DNA from: Diaphorobacter sp. HDW4A
GTDB lineage: Bacteria > Pseudomonadota > Gammaproteobacteria > Burkholderiales > Burkholderiaceae_C
Reading direction: 5' to 3'
DNA: 64,000 bases
NCBI RefSeq assembly: GCF_011305995.1
Contig: NZ_CP049910.1
Location: 3,348,001-3,412,000 of the forward strand
Of this stretch, positions 36,636 to 45,267 are shown piece by piece. Position numbers and translations under genes: made by a program. A model generated the notes under the pieces. It made no database searches, was not told where the DNA came from, and saw nothing but the letters and a program-made list of their open reading frames with translations. The first letter of the stretch is position 1. Each line of letters begins with the position of its first letter.

Positions 36636-36747
36636 AAACTGGCGCGCCCCATGCGAGAGTAGCCGCGCAAGGGCCGCCCCGCAGCGCTGGCTGCGGCCCC
36701 CTCCCGCGAAGCGAGAGAGGGGGAAGGCGCGAAGCGACTCAGGGGGT
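36636..36747. repeat. Dispersed repeat R2, copy 1
   Basis: A GC-rich repeat running from ACTGGCGCGCCCCATGCGAG through AGCCGCGCAAGGGCCGCCCC to GGCGCGAAGCGACTCAGGGGGT. A second copy is at 50089-50212. This copy stops three bases before the stop codon of the TusA-like gene, so it forms that gene's 3' end. Confidence 0.75.
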
Positions 36748-36749
36748 GA

Positions 36750-36983
36750 TCACCTACGCTTGAGAATATGAACGAACTCGTCACCCACCGCCTGCTGCTC
36801 GACCAGCTCGTTGCCAGTCTGCTTGGCGAATGCCTGAAAGTCGCGCATCGAGCCGGTGTCGGTCGACACCACCTTGAGCAACTGACCGCTCGCCAATTCA
36901 GCCAGTGCCTTCTTGGCTCGCAGAATGGGCAGCGGACAGTTCAGGCCACGCGCGTCCACTTCCTTGTCTACTTGAATATCCAT
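36750..36983 (-). CDS. TusA-like sulfur carrier protein
   Basis: 77 residues with the family motif GLNCPLPILRAKKAL, where Cys16 carries persulfide sulfur. The family relays sulfur for tRNA thiolation, molybdopterin or sulfur metabolism. Which pathway applies here is unclear, although cysM (cysteine synthase) lies nearby on the same strand. It is 12 bp downstream of the NUDIX gene and probably cotranscribed. Confidence 0.9.
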   Translation of the reverse strand: MDIQVDKEVDARGLNCPLPILRAKKALAELASGQLLKVVSTDTGSMRDFQAFAKQTGNELVEQQAVGDEFVHILKRR

Positions 36984-36995
36984 GTTTCAATTCAC

Positions 36996-37568
36996 TCAAT
37001 TTTTGGGAGCATCAGGCTCACCCAGCCCACGACGACGCTCCGCGTTTTCCTCATCGGTGAAAAACACCGGCTCGTAGCCGCGTGATTTCAACCAGTCCGC
37101 GAGCGCGTAGCCCGTGCCCGCAGGCCAGCACTTGAGCTCGCCCAGATTCACGAACTGGTAGTCCACCAGCTCGGGCGAGAGCTTCACCTCGCCCTCAGCC
37201 ACCACGTGATACGCGATGATCACCTGATTCATCCGCAGGAACTCGTAGGCCCCCACGATGGAGCAGCTGCGCACGTCGAGATTGGTCTCTTCCTTCACCT
37301 CGCGCGCGATACCTTCCTTGGGCGACTCTCCAGCCTCCATGAAGCCAGTGATCAGCGCGAACATCTTCGGCGGCCACATCGCGTTGCGCGCGAGAAGGAC
37401 CTGCCCATTCACCTCGACGATGGCGGCGAGCACCGGCGTCGGATTGTTCCAGTGCGTGAAGCCGCAGGCTGCGCAACGCAGGCGCTCCTTGATGCCCCCG
37501 TCTTCCATCATCGGCATGAGCTCGAGTTCGTTCGCGCAGTTGGGACAGAAGCGGGTTTCGTGAGGCAT
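36996..37568 (-). CDS. NUDIX hydrolase with N-terminal zinc ribbon
   Basis: 190 residues. A zinc ribbon with Cys8-x2-Cys11 and Cys32-x2-Cys35 precedes a Nudix box (GFMEAGES..REVKEETNL). The layout resembles NudC-type enzymes that hydrolyse NAD(H) or decap NAD-RNA, but the protein is shorter than NudC. It lies between cysM and the TusA-like gene on one strand. Confidence 0.87.
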   Translation of the reverse strand: MPHETRFCPNCANELELMPMMEDGGIKERLRCAACGFTHWNNPTPVLAAIVEVNGQVLLARNAMWPPKMFALITGFMEAGESPKEGIAREVKEETNLDVRSCSIVGAYEFLRMNQVIIAYHVVAEGEVKLSPELVDYQFVNLGELKCWPAGTGYALADWLKSRGYEPVFFTDEENAERRRGLGEPDAPKN

Positions 37569-37610
37569 GTGGAATCTCGTGGTGAAGGTCGGTCGTTCAG
37601 TGCGTCAACG

Positions 37611-38516
37611 TCAGGCCGGGAATACGCCCGTCGACAGATAACGGTCGCCGCGATCGCACACCACAAAGACAATGGTCGCGTTCTCTTCACGCTCGCTGAT
37701 CTGCTGCGCCACATGGCATGCACCTGCTGCAGAGATGCCCGCAAAAATGCCTTCCTCGCGCGCCAGACGGCGCGCCATGTCCTCGGCATCATCCTGCGTC
37801 ACGTAGACCAGCTCATCGACCAGTGACGCATCGTAGATCTTGGGCAGATATTCCTCGGGCCACTTGCGGATGCCCGGAATGCGCGAGCCCTCGGTCGGCT
37901 GCGCTCCGATGATCTTCACGTTCGGGTTCTTTTCCTTGAGGAACTTCGCCACGCCGGTGATCGTGCCGGTCGTGCCCATCGCGCTCACGAAGTGCGTGAT
38001 GCGGCCACCCGTCTGTTCCCACAGCTCGGGCCCGGTCGTCTCATAGTGCGCACGCGGATTGTCCTGATTGGCGAACTGATCGAGCACCACGCCCTTGCCT
38101 TGCTTGACCATGGTGTCCGCCAAATCACGCGCGTACTCCATGCCACCGCTCTTGGGTGTGAGGATCAGCTCGGCGCCGTATGCCTTCATGGTCTGAGCGC
38201 GCTCGATGGACAGGTCCTCGGGCATGATCAGCACCATGCGGTAGCCCTTGATCGCCGCCGCCATCGCCAGCGCGATGCCGGTGTTGCCGGAGGTCGCCTC
38301 GATCAGCGTGTCACCGGGCTTGATCTCTCCGCGCTCCTCCGCGCGGCGGATCATCGACACCGCAGGCCGGTCCTTCACCGATCCCGCAGGGTTGTTGCCC
38401 TCGAGCTTGCCAAGAATCACATTGCCGCGTGCGGCATTGTTTTGCGCTCCAATACGTTGCAGCGCAACCAGCGGAGTGTGGCCGATTGCGTCCTCGATGG
38501 TCGGGTAGGAATTCAT
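37611..38516 (-). CDS. cysM: Cysteine synthase B (O-acetylserine/sulfocysteine synthase)
   Basis: 301 residues from the ATG at 38516. The PLP lysine is Lys48 in NNPAGSVKDR, and the phosphate-binding SGNTG loop is present. The IEDAIGHTPLVALQRI opening is typical of CysM rather than CysK. It makes cysteine from O-acetylserine with sulfide or thiosulfate. Upstream in-frame starts exist at 38534 and 38564. A tRNA-Leu gene lies just upstream on the other strand. Confidence 0.93.
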   Translation of the reverse strand: MNSYPTIEDAIGHTPLVALQRIGAQNNAARGNVILGKLEGNNPAGSVKDRPAVSMIRRAEERGEIKPGDTLIEATSGNTGIALAMAAAIKGYRMVLIMPEDLSIERAQTMKAYGAELILTPKSGGMEYARDLADTMVKQGKGVVLDQFANQDNPRAHYETTGPELWEQTGGRITHFVSAMGTTGTITGVAKFLKEKNPNVKIIGAQPTEGSRIPGIRKWPEEYLPKIYDASLVDELVYVTQDDAEDMARRLAREEGIFAGISAAGACHVAQQISEREENATIVFVVCDRGDRYLSTGVFPA

Positions 38517-38569
38517 ACCCCAATACTGTGCCATAATTCGAGCTTCCAAGAATTTCCGTAGCACTCATA

Positions 38570-38654
38570 GCCCGAGTGGTGGAATTGGTAGACGCAGCGG
38601 ACTCAAAATCCGCCGCCGCAAGGCGTGCCGGTTCGATTCCGGCCTCGGGCACCA
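38570..38654 (+). tRNA. tRNA-Leu (anticodon CAA)
   Basis: 85 nt with a 7-bp acceptor stem GCCCGAG/CTCGGGC, encoded ACCA 3' end, a GCGGA/TCCGC anticodon stem around loop CTCAAAA (anticodon CAA), a long variable arm typical of class II tRNA-Leu, and a GGTTCGATTCC T-loop region. Confidence 0.96.
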
Positions 38655-38816
38655 CAGCGTTAACGCTGGACTCATGAACATGCTGCCACCCGGCCTGCCC
38701 TTCGATTCCGAGGCGCAGGCTTTTTTGTTGGTTTCGGGCCTGTCGGCATCCCCTTGCTGGTGAGCTTTTCGCACCACCACCGATCTCGGACGCCAAAGGA
38801 AAAAGGACCACTTCGC

Positions 38817-39542
38817 ATGCAAGCGCACACCTGTCCCGACATCCCCACCGAATCCACCACACCCCAGACCTTCAGCGACGCCGAACGTGCCGCCGTCTAC
38901 CGCGCCATCCACGAGCGCCGCGACATGCGCCACTTCAGCGGTGGCAGTGTGTCCGACGAAACGCTACTGCGTTTGCTGCGTGCAGCCCACCACGGACCCA
39001 GCGTGGGCTTCATGCAGCCCTGGCGCTTCATCCGCGTAAAGAACAAAGCGTTGCGCGAGGGCATCCACACGCTCGTCGAGCAGGAGCGCAAGCACACTGC
39101 AGAGGCTCTGGGCGAGCGCAAGGACGATTTCATGAAACTCAAGGTCCAGGGCGTACTCGATGCAGCCGAGGTACTGGTCGTGGCGATGCCGCCCGGCCGC
39201 GAGGCCCATGTGTTCGGTCGTCGTACCCTGCCCGAAATGGATATCGCCAGCACCGCCTGCGCCATCCAGAACCTCTGGCTCGCCGCGCGTGCAGAGAATT
39301 TGGGCATGGGCTGGGTATCGCTGTTCGATCCCGCTGCACTGGCGCAACTGCTGCAGATGCCCGACGGCGCACATCCGCTGGGTGTGCTATGCCTTGGGCC
39401 GGTCTCGGAGTTCTACACGCGGCCCATGCTCGAACAGGAAAAATGGGCCGCCCGCGCACCGCTACAGCAGATGCTGATGGACGACGTCTGGGCGCAGGAG
39501 AGCAGTCTGGATGCGGGCGGCAGCAACGCAAGCGCTCGCTGA
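38817..39542 (+). CDS. bluB: 5,6-dimethylbenzimidazole synthase
   Basis: 241 residues of the nitroreductase-like BluB type. ERRDMRHFSGG near the N-terminus and the GPSVGFMQPWRFI segment match BluB, which converts reduced FMN and oxygen to DMB, the lower ligand of cobalamin. The ATG at 38817 has AAGGA upstream. No other cobalamin gene and no clear B12 riboswitch is visible nearby, so it acts alone here. Confidence 0.92.
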   Translation: MQAHTCPDIPTESTTPQTFSDAERAAVYRAIHERRDMRHFSGGSVSDETLLRLLRAAHHGPSVGFMQPWRFIRVKNKALREGIHTLVEQERKHTAEALGERKDDFMKLKVQGVLDAAEVLVVAMPPGREAHVFGRRTLPEMDIASTACAIQNLWLAARAENLGMGWVSLFDPAALAQLLQMPDGAHPLGVLCLGPVSEFYTRPMLEQEKWAARAPLQQMLMDDVWAQESSLDAGGSNASAR

Positions 39543-39729
39543 CATCAACACAACGCCGAAGTTGAACAAAATCCGTCGATTTGCGACACCTTGAACGCAG
39601 CGCATCAAGGGAGCTGGAGATACTGCGTTGGCAGATGCACACCCCGCAAAATCTCGTCATTCAGACTCCATCAATCCCGCCCTGCACGGCGCACATGACT
39701 CCAGTCAAGACATCGTGTATGATCGATTC

Positions 39730-39850
39730 AGTCAGAACTGATCACAATTCGTCATTTATCACAAATCACTGAGTTCAGTTCCTCAAGAATGCTAGCCAGA
39801 GAGCCCAAAGCTCTCAGGTCTCAAAGCCGCCTTAGTGCGGCTTCTTTTTT
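39730..39850 (+). ncRNA. Candidate small RNA with its own promoter and terminator
   Basis: Starting about 7 bases after the TATGAT box, the predicted ~120-nt transcript has no coding frame. It contains two related dyads (TCAGT..ACTGA and ACTGA..TCAGT), a GAGAGC/GCTCTC hairpin, and a final AAGCCGC/GCGGCTT stem followed by T6. It is not similar to a family I can name. Confidence 0.45.
39824..39850 (+). terminator. Intrinsic terminator
   Basis: AAGCCGC/GCGGCTT stem, six-base loop, then C and six T residues. It serves the candidate small RNA or read-through from bluB; the next gene is on the opposite strand. Confidence 0.85.
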
Positions 39851-39859
39851 GACTGTGCA

Positions 39860-40129
39860 CTACACCGGCAGATGCCCGTCCAGCCAACGGTCGACCCGGT
39901 CCACCCCAAGACCAGCGAATGGTTTTTGCACCGCAACGATGTACACCCGATCATAGAAATCCAGCACCGGGCTGAGCTGGCAATAGATCTGGTCGGCTTC
40001 GAGCGACGTCGCCACCGCATATACGTTGTGGGAGAGCCGAGACCAGCTAGGGAACTCGTGCAGGATTTTCACGATCGCGGTGCGATTCACTTCCGATACC
40101 AGTTCGTAAGTAACAAGAAAAACAGTCAT
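39860..40129 (-). CDS. Small SinR/Cas2-like protein of unknown function
   Basis: 89 residues from an ATG preceded by GGGAGAGG. The pattern TVFLVTYEL, then LHEFPSWSRLSHNVYAVAT, SLEADQIYCQLSPVLDFYDRVYIVAV resembles small ferredoxin-fold proteins related to Cas2 (SinR-like annotations) that stand outside CRISPR loci. No CRISPR array or other cas gene is present in the window. Function unknown. Confidence 0.55.
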   Translation of the reverse strand: MTVFLVTYELVSEVNRTAIVKILHEFPSWSRLSHNVYAVATSLEADQIYCQLSPVLDFYDRVYIVAVQKPFAGLGVDRVDRWLDGHLPV

Positions 40130-40357
40130 ACCCTCTCCCAACGTCTCAACTGGGTAGGGATATGCTAACTAATTGTTACCAGCGCCGATAGTAAAGATTT
40201 AAAACCCTTGCCATCTCATGGCGTATGCACATCTACTCGCAGTAGTCACTATCGCACTCATTTTTCATGAAATGCCACCGGCGAGTGCCAGCCCGCTGGA
40301 TCACATAGGAAAACATTGATTGCCCGCTACAAATCGCATGTCGACACTTGCAGCCCT

Positions 40358-41575
40358 ATGAACACCTCTTCCAACCACTCCAGCGCAGGCCCGCTTCGCG
40401 GGGTTCGCATTCTCGATCTGGCCACGGTGCTGGCGGCTCCGTTTTCGTCCACACTGTGCGCCGATCTGGGGGCCGAGGTCATCAAGATCGAGCTGCCCGA
40501 CGGCAATGATTCGTTGCGCGGTCTGGCACCGGTGACGCCCAAGCATGCGTTGTTCTGGAAGGTCACGAATCGCGGAAAAAAAGCCATCTCGCTCGACATC
40601 CGCAAGCCCGAGGGCAAGGCACTGCTCCTCAAGCTGCTGGCGCAAAGCGACGTGCTGGTCGAAAACTTCCGCTCCGGCACGCTCGCGCGTTGGGGGCTGG
40701 ATTTCGAGACGCTCCAGCGCGCCAATCCGAAGATCATCGTGCTGCGCCTCACGGGCTTCGGGCAGACCGGGCCCTATGCCGCACGGCCCGGCTTTGCGCG
40801 CATCTTCGAGGCCATGAGCGGCTTCGCGCATCTGACCGGCGAAGCCGACGGCCCGCCCCAGCACATGAACTATCCGCTCGGCGATGTGGTCAGCGGCGTG
40901 TTCGGCGCGTTCGCGATTGCGGCAGCGATTGCCGAGCAACGCGGAAGCGACACGCCAGAAGCGCGCGAGATCGATCTGTCGGCCACCGAGGCCATGCTGC
41001 GCCTGCTCGACCCGCTGCCAGTGGAGTACGAGCATCAGGGCATCACCCGCGAGCGTGCGGGTTCACGCGCCACCTACACGGCGCCGTCCAACATGTACCG
41101 CAGCGCCGATGGCGTGTGGATGACGCTGGTGGGATCGTCCGACGCGATCTTCAAACGCCTCGCGCAGGCCATGGACATGCCGGGGCTTGCGAGCGATCCG
41201 CGCTTCGCGAACAACCCGCTGCGCGTGCAGCATCTTGAGGCGCTCGACGGCACCATCGCCGACTGGTTCGCAGCCCGCGACTTCGACACGATCAGCGCCG
41301 CGCTCACCCAATGCGAGGTGCCGTTCAGCAAGGTCTACAGCATCAAGGACGTGATGGAAGACCCACACTTTCAGGCGCGCAAGGCCATCATCCGCATCCC
41401 CGACACTGAACTCGGCAGCGTGCCCGCGCCCTGCGTCGTTCCACGGTTCAGCGGCCATGAGGTAAATATTGAAGCCACCGGCCCGCACACAGGTCAGCAC
41501 AACGGTGACGTCTACGCGCGCCTTGGTCTGGCGGCCGCAGATCTGGATCGTCTCAAGGCCGATGGAGTGATCTGA
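40358..41575 (+). CDS. CaiB/BaiF family III CoA-transferase-like protein lacking the catalytic Asp (module 2)
   Basis: 405 residues from the ATG at 40358. The N-terminal GVRILDLATVLAAPFSS and LGAEVIKIE motifs place it in family III. At the catalytic position, where modules 1 and 3 read FDLMLQAMSG and YDLMVQAMSG, this protein reads FARIFEAMSG, so the aspartate is alanine. It may use other chemistry or be a diverged homologue. It is separated from the rest of module 2 by two IclR genes on the opposite strand. Confidence 0.85.
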   Translation: MNTSSNHSSAGPLRGVRILDLATVLAAPFSSTLCADLGAEVIKIELPDGNDSLRGLAPVTPKHALFWKVTNRGKKAISLDIRKPEGKALLLKLLAQSDVLVENFRSGTLARWGLDFETLQRANPKIIVLRLTGFGQTGPYAARPGFARIFEAMSGFAHLTGEADGPPQHMNYPLGDVVSGVFGAFAIAAAIAEQRGSDTPEAREIDLSATEAMLRLLDPLPVEYEHQGITRERAGSRATYTAPSNMYRSADGVWMTLVGSSDAIFKRLAQAMDMPGLASDPRFANNPLRVQHLEALDGTIADWFAARDFDTISAALTQCEVPFSKVYSIKDVMEDPHFQARKAIIRIPDTELGSVPAPCVVPRFSGHEVNIEATGPHTGQHNGDVYARLGLAAADLDRLKADGVI

Positions 41576-41587
41576 TTTCAGCGCACA

Positions 41588-42397
41588 TCAGCTATCTTGC
41601 CCAGCCGGGGGCAACCTCATGCCAATAGCGCTTTCAACCATGCGGACCATCGCGCGCAACTCGTAGCCCACCTCGCGCGCCCGCGCCATGCGCTGGCTTT
41701 CCTCGGTCAGCAGCGAGCAACTGAACACAATCAGCTCGCCGTTGAGCGGCTTGGACATGGGGACGGCCACCGCGACACGGCGCGGATCATACGCGCCGCG
41801 ATTGACGCAGAAGCCGTGGCGCTGCACATGGGCTGTGGCTTTCTCGATCTCCGTCATGTTGGCATCGACGAAGTCCGGGTTCTGCAGCCGCAGCTTGTTG
41901 AGTACCGCCTTGCGCTGGTTTGCATCCACCGCAGCAAGCCACGCCCTGCCGCCCGCCGATGCGACGAGCGGCAGGGTCGAGCCAATGTCGACCAGCGGCG
42001 TTCCCGCATCGATCTCGCGCGCCGAATCCAGATAGGCGATGCAGTCGCGGTCGCGCACGCAGATCGACACCGTGCCGCGCACTCGCTCGCCGAGTTCCCG
42101 CATGAACGAGCGCGCCACCTGCCGGATATGCAGGCTCGCAAGCAACGGATAGCCCAGCGCGAGCACTGCCGTGTCGAGCGAATAGCCATTGCGCGCGCCC
42201 TCGCGGCGCAGATACCCGAGCTCGATCAGCGTGAACGCGAGGCGCGATACCGTGGCCTTGTTGAGGCCCGTGATCGCCACCAGTCCCGCGTTCGTGAGCA
42301 CCGGCTGTGATGTGGAAAACGCGAGCAGGATCTGCATGCCGCGCGCCAGCGTCACGGTGAACTGATCATCTACCTCACTCAAGGTCAGTTCGTTCAT
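41588..42397 (-). CDS. IclR-family regulator 1
   Basis: 269 residues from the ATG at 42397, with an N-terminal winged helix (TNAGLVAITGLNKATVSRL) and a C-terminal IclR effector domain. The ATG lies one base after the stop of IclR 2, so the two are translationally coupled. Together they sit between the CoA-transferase-like gene and the Bug-AcuI-ACAD genes of module 2 and probably regulate them. Confidence 0.92.
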   Translation of the reverse strand: MNELTLSEVDDQFTVTLARGMQILLAFSTSQPVLTNAGLVAITGLNKATVSRLAFTLIELGYLRREGARNGYSLDTAVLALGYPLLASLHIRQVARSFMRELGERVRGTVSICVRDRDCIAYLDSAREIDAGTPLVDIGSTLPLVASAGGRAWLAAVDANQRKAVLNKLRLQNPDFVDANMTEIEKATAHVQRHGFCVNRGAYDPRRVAVAVPMSKPLNGELIVFSCSLLTEESQRMARAREVGYELRAMVRMVESAIGMRLPPAGQDS

Positions 42398-42398
42398 G

Positions 42399-43190
42399 TC
42401 AGACACCACTTTTCTCGCTCTGCCGCTGCAGGCGCTCGATGCCGACAGCCGTTTTCTTGAGCATCGGTCCCACGCTTCGCGCCACCTGCGCCGCGCTCAT
42501 GCGACTGCTCAGCACGCCGCAGTTGAGCATGATCAGCTCGCCCCGAAAACGCTCCTTGAGCGGCACGGCCACGGCATTCACATCGGGTCGGAAATTACCA
42601 AGCGACACGCAGTAGCCCTTGTTCGCGAGATCGTCGATGGCGGTGTTGATGGTCACGCGCACGGCCCTCGCCGTCACCTTGTGCTCGCGCGCTAGCCACT
42701 CCATGGCGTTGTCCCGTTCCTCATCATCGCACGCCGCAAGCCAGGCCCGGCCCACGGCGGTATCGAGCAACGGCAGCGTCGCGCCGATGTCGGGCCTGAA
42801 ATCCCCTGCGTCGTGCGCGCGTGTGGTCTCCACATAGATGATGGATGCACGGTGGCGCAGGCCCAGCGACACCGTGCCGCCGGTCTGGTCGGCCAGGCTC
42901 TGCATCAGCGGCCGCGCAATCTGCCGCACGGTGAGGTGCGCCATCAGCGGATGGCCGATGGACAGCGATGCCGCACCCAACCGGTAGCGCCGCGCCTCCT
43001 GATCAAAACGCAGCAGGCCGATGAGCTCCAGCGTGTAGCTCAGGCGCGAGACCGTGGCCTTGGACAGACCCGATTTGCGCGCCAATTCGCCATTGGACAA
43101 CGAGGGTTCGAACGGCGTGAAGCAGCGCAGCAGCGCAAGCCCATGGGCTAGCGTAGTGGCGAAGCGTTGATCCTGCGAACGTGCATCCAA
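42399..43190 (-). CDS. IclR-family regulator 2
   Basis: 263 residues. The apparent start is TTG at 43190, preceded by GGAG at good spacing; no nearby ATG fits. The winged helix is at SNGELARKSGLSKATVSRL, followed by the IclR effector domain. It is divergent from the Bug receptor of module 2 across about 95 bp, the expected site for its operator. IclR 1 follows immediately. Confidence 0.92.
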   Translation of the reverse strand: MDARSQDQRFATTLAHGLALLRCFTPFEPSLSNGELARKSGLSKATVSRLSYTLELIGLLRFDQEARRYRLGAASLSIGHPLMAHLTVRQIARPLMQSLADQTGGTVSLGLRHRASIIYVETTRAHDAGDFRPDIGATLPLLDTAVGRAWLAACDDEERDNAMEWLAREHKVTARAVRVTINTAIDDLANKGYCVSLGNFRPDVNAVAVPLKERFRGELIMLNCGVLSSRMSAAQVARSVGPMLKKTAVGIERLQRQSEKSGV

Positions 43191-43286
43191 GGGATTCTCC
43201 GGAGTTCAGTTTGAGTAATATATCAAAACCACCAGCCGCACCCAGTGCGGCTTGGCGGATCATTCCACGCTATTAGGAGACATCTC

Positions 43287-44252
43287 ATGAAAGCATTGAT
43301 CCGCAACGTCACCCTCGCCTGCCTGGCCGCTGTCAGCTGCCTTCCAGCGCTGGCCGACAGCTATCCAAGCAAGCCCGTCAAGGTGATCGTTCCGTACGCC
43401 GCTGGCGGCGGCACGGACATCGTCGCGCGCCTGATCGCACAGAAGCTCGGCGAGCGCCTTGGCCAGTCCTTCATCGTGGAGAACAAGTCAGGCGCGGCGA
43501 CGCAGGCCGGCACGGTCGTGGTCGCCAAGTCGCCGAATGACGGCTACACCCTGCTCATGGGCACAGCCAACCTCGCCACCAACGTGCCGCTGTTCAAGAA
43601 GCTGCCCTACGACGCGAACAAGGACCTGGCTCCAATCTCGCTGATCACCAAGGTGCCGGTCTATCTGTTCGTGGCCAGCAACTCGCCGATCAAGAGCGCC
43701 AAGGACGTGGTCACCCAGTCCAAGGCCAACGCCGACGGGCTCTCGTGGGCCTCGGCGGGCGTGGGCAGCATTCCGAATCTGGCCGGTGAGCTGTTCCGCA
43801 TGAAGACACAGGCGAACATGACGCACATCCCCTACAAGGGCAGCTCGGAATCGGTCGTGTCGGTCGCCGGTGGGCAGACCGCCTTCGCCTTCGACAACCT
43901 GCCGCCGTTTGCGGGACAGGTCAAAGCGGGCAAGGTCAAGCCGATTGCCGTGTCCCTGCCCCAGCGCAGCAAGCTCACGCCCGACGTGCCCACGCTGATG
44001 GAGCTGGGCATTCCGGTAGAGGCCTATTCGTGGTGGGGCATGCTTGCGCCCGCGGGCACACCGACTGCCATCATCGACAAGCTGAACAAGGAAATCGTCG
44101 CCATCGTCAAGGAGCCCGATGTGCAAGCGCGCTTCGAGCAACTGGGCATTGAAGGCGTGGGCGGCACACCGGCCGAGTTCAGCGCACACATCAAGGCGGA
44201 AACCACCAAGTGGTCCGAAGTGGTCAAGGCCGTCGGCATCCAGCCGGAATGA
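43287..44252 (+). CDS. Bug/TctC-family periplasmic solute receptor (module 2)
   Basis: 321 residues. A signal peptide ends near PALADS, followed by YPSKPVKVIVPYAAGGG and NDGYTLLMG. The ATG at 43287 has an AGGAGA ribosome-binding site. Its stop overlaps the start of the AcuI-like gene (ATGA), so import and metabolism are translationally coupled. Confidence 0.92.
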   Translation: MKALIRNVTLACLAAVSCLPALADSYPSKPVKVIVPYAAGGGTDIVARLIAQKLGERLGQSFIVENKSGAATQAGTVVVAKSPNDGYTLLMGTANLATNVPLFKKLPYDANKDLAPISLITKVPVYLFVASNSPIKSAKDVVTQSKANADGLSWASAGVGSIPNLAGELFRMKTQANMTHIPYKGSSESVVSVAGGQTAFAFDNLPPFAGQVKAGKVKPIAVSLPQRSKLTPDVPTLMELGIPVEAYSWWGMLAPAGTPTAIIDKLNKEIVAIVKEPDVQARFEQLGIEGVGGTPAEFSAHIKAETTKWSEVVKAVGIQPE

Positions 44253-45256
44253 GCGCCATGCAGTCACTCCCCGAGCAGACTTATCAAGCGTTTCGGCTGC
44301 ATGCCGAAGGCGAACGTGCGGCAGGCCGATTCGAGCGCCTGCCGATCACCGCGCCGCAGGCAGGACAGGTGCTCATCCGCGTGCGCTACTCCAGCATCAA
44401 CTACAAGGATGCGCTCGCATCGCACGGGCTCAACGCCATCATCCGCGACTTCCCGCGCGTGGGCGGCATCGATCTCACGGGCGTGGTGGAGCAGTCCGCA
44501 GATGCGCGCTGGAAGTCCGGCGACGAGGTCATCGTCCACGGCTTCGGCATTGGCGTGCAGACCGATGGTGGGCATGCGCAATACGCACTCGTGCAAGCCG
44601 ATCATGTGATGGCCTTGCCGCACGGCCTCAGCCTGCTCGACGCCGCAACCGTCGGCGTCGCGGGCTACACCGCAGGTCTCTCGCAATACTGCATGGAGCT
44701 CAACGGCCTGCATCCTGCCATGGGCTCGGTGCTCGTGACCGGAGCGACCGGCGGTGTGGGCAGCATGGCGATCCATCTGCTCGCGGCCAGTGGCTACGAG
44801 GTCACCGCGATGAGCGGCAAGCCCAGCGAAGCCGTGTATCTCGAGGGGCTCGGCGCACGCCAGATCATCGGCCGCATCGCCGCAGATGCCGACCCCAAGC
44901 CGCTGCTCAAAGGCCAGTGGGCCGGAGCCATCGACTCCGTCGGCGGCGACACGCTGGCCTGGCTCACCCGCACCATGCTGCCCGAGGGCGTGATCGCCTC
45001 GTTCGGCAACGCTGCGGGGGCGCAGCTCAACACGACGGTGCTGCCCTTCATTCTTCGCGGCATCAAGCTGCTGGGCATCAACGCCAACAGCCCCATGGCC
45101 ACGCGCGAGCGGGTCTGGCAGCGCATTGCAGAGACGGCAAACAGCGAACAACTCGGCGCCCTGCGCCACGAAATCGCGCTCGCCGATCTGCCCACGTGGC
45201 TGGACAAAACCCTCAACGGACAGGTTCGCGGGCGCACCGTGATCCGCATGGATTGA
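44249..45256 (+). CDS. AcuI/YhdH-type enoyl-CoA reductase (module 2)
   Basis: 335 residues of the zinc-free medium-chain reductase family. SSINYKDALASHGL, GGIDLTGVVE and the NADPH motif GATGGVGS match acrylyl-CoA reductase AcuI/YhdH. It is homologous to the C-terminal half of the module 1 fusion. The start ATG overlaps the Bug receptor stop; an alternative ATG is at 44258. Confidence 0.9.
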   Translation: MSAMQSLPEQTYQAFRLHAEGERAAGRFERLPITAPQAGQVLIRVRYSSINYKDALASHGLNAIIRDFPRVGGIDLTGVVEQSADARWKSGDEVIVHGFGIGVQTDGGHAQYALVQADHVMALPHGLSLLDAATVGVAGYTAGLSQYCMELNGLHPAMGSVLVTGATGGVGSMAIHLLAASGYEVTAMSGKPSEAVYLEGLGARQIIGRIAADADPKPLLKGQWAGAIDSVGGDTLAWLTRTMLPEGVIASFGNAAGAQLNTTVLPFILRGIKLLGINANSPMATRERVWQRIAETANSEQLGALRHEIALADLPTWLDKTLNGQVRGRTVIRMD

Positions 45257-45267
45257 AAGCACACATC

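Larger units (their letters stand above)
39543..39859. other. bluB to SinR-like intergenic region
   Basis: The first ~150 bp hold nothing recognisable. The rest contains a candidate promoter (ATGACT at 39695-39700, 17 bp, TATGAT at 39718-39723) and a candidate small RNA ending in an intrinsic terminator. Confidence 0.5.

Noticed and set aside
38570..38654. tRNA-Leu as an integration site
   Set aside because: No repeated tRNA 3' end, integrase or foreign cargo is seen on either side.
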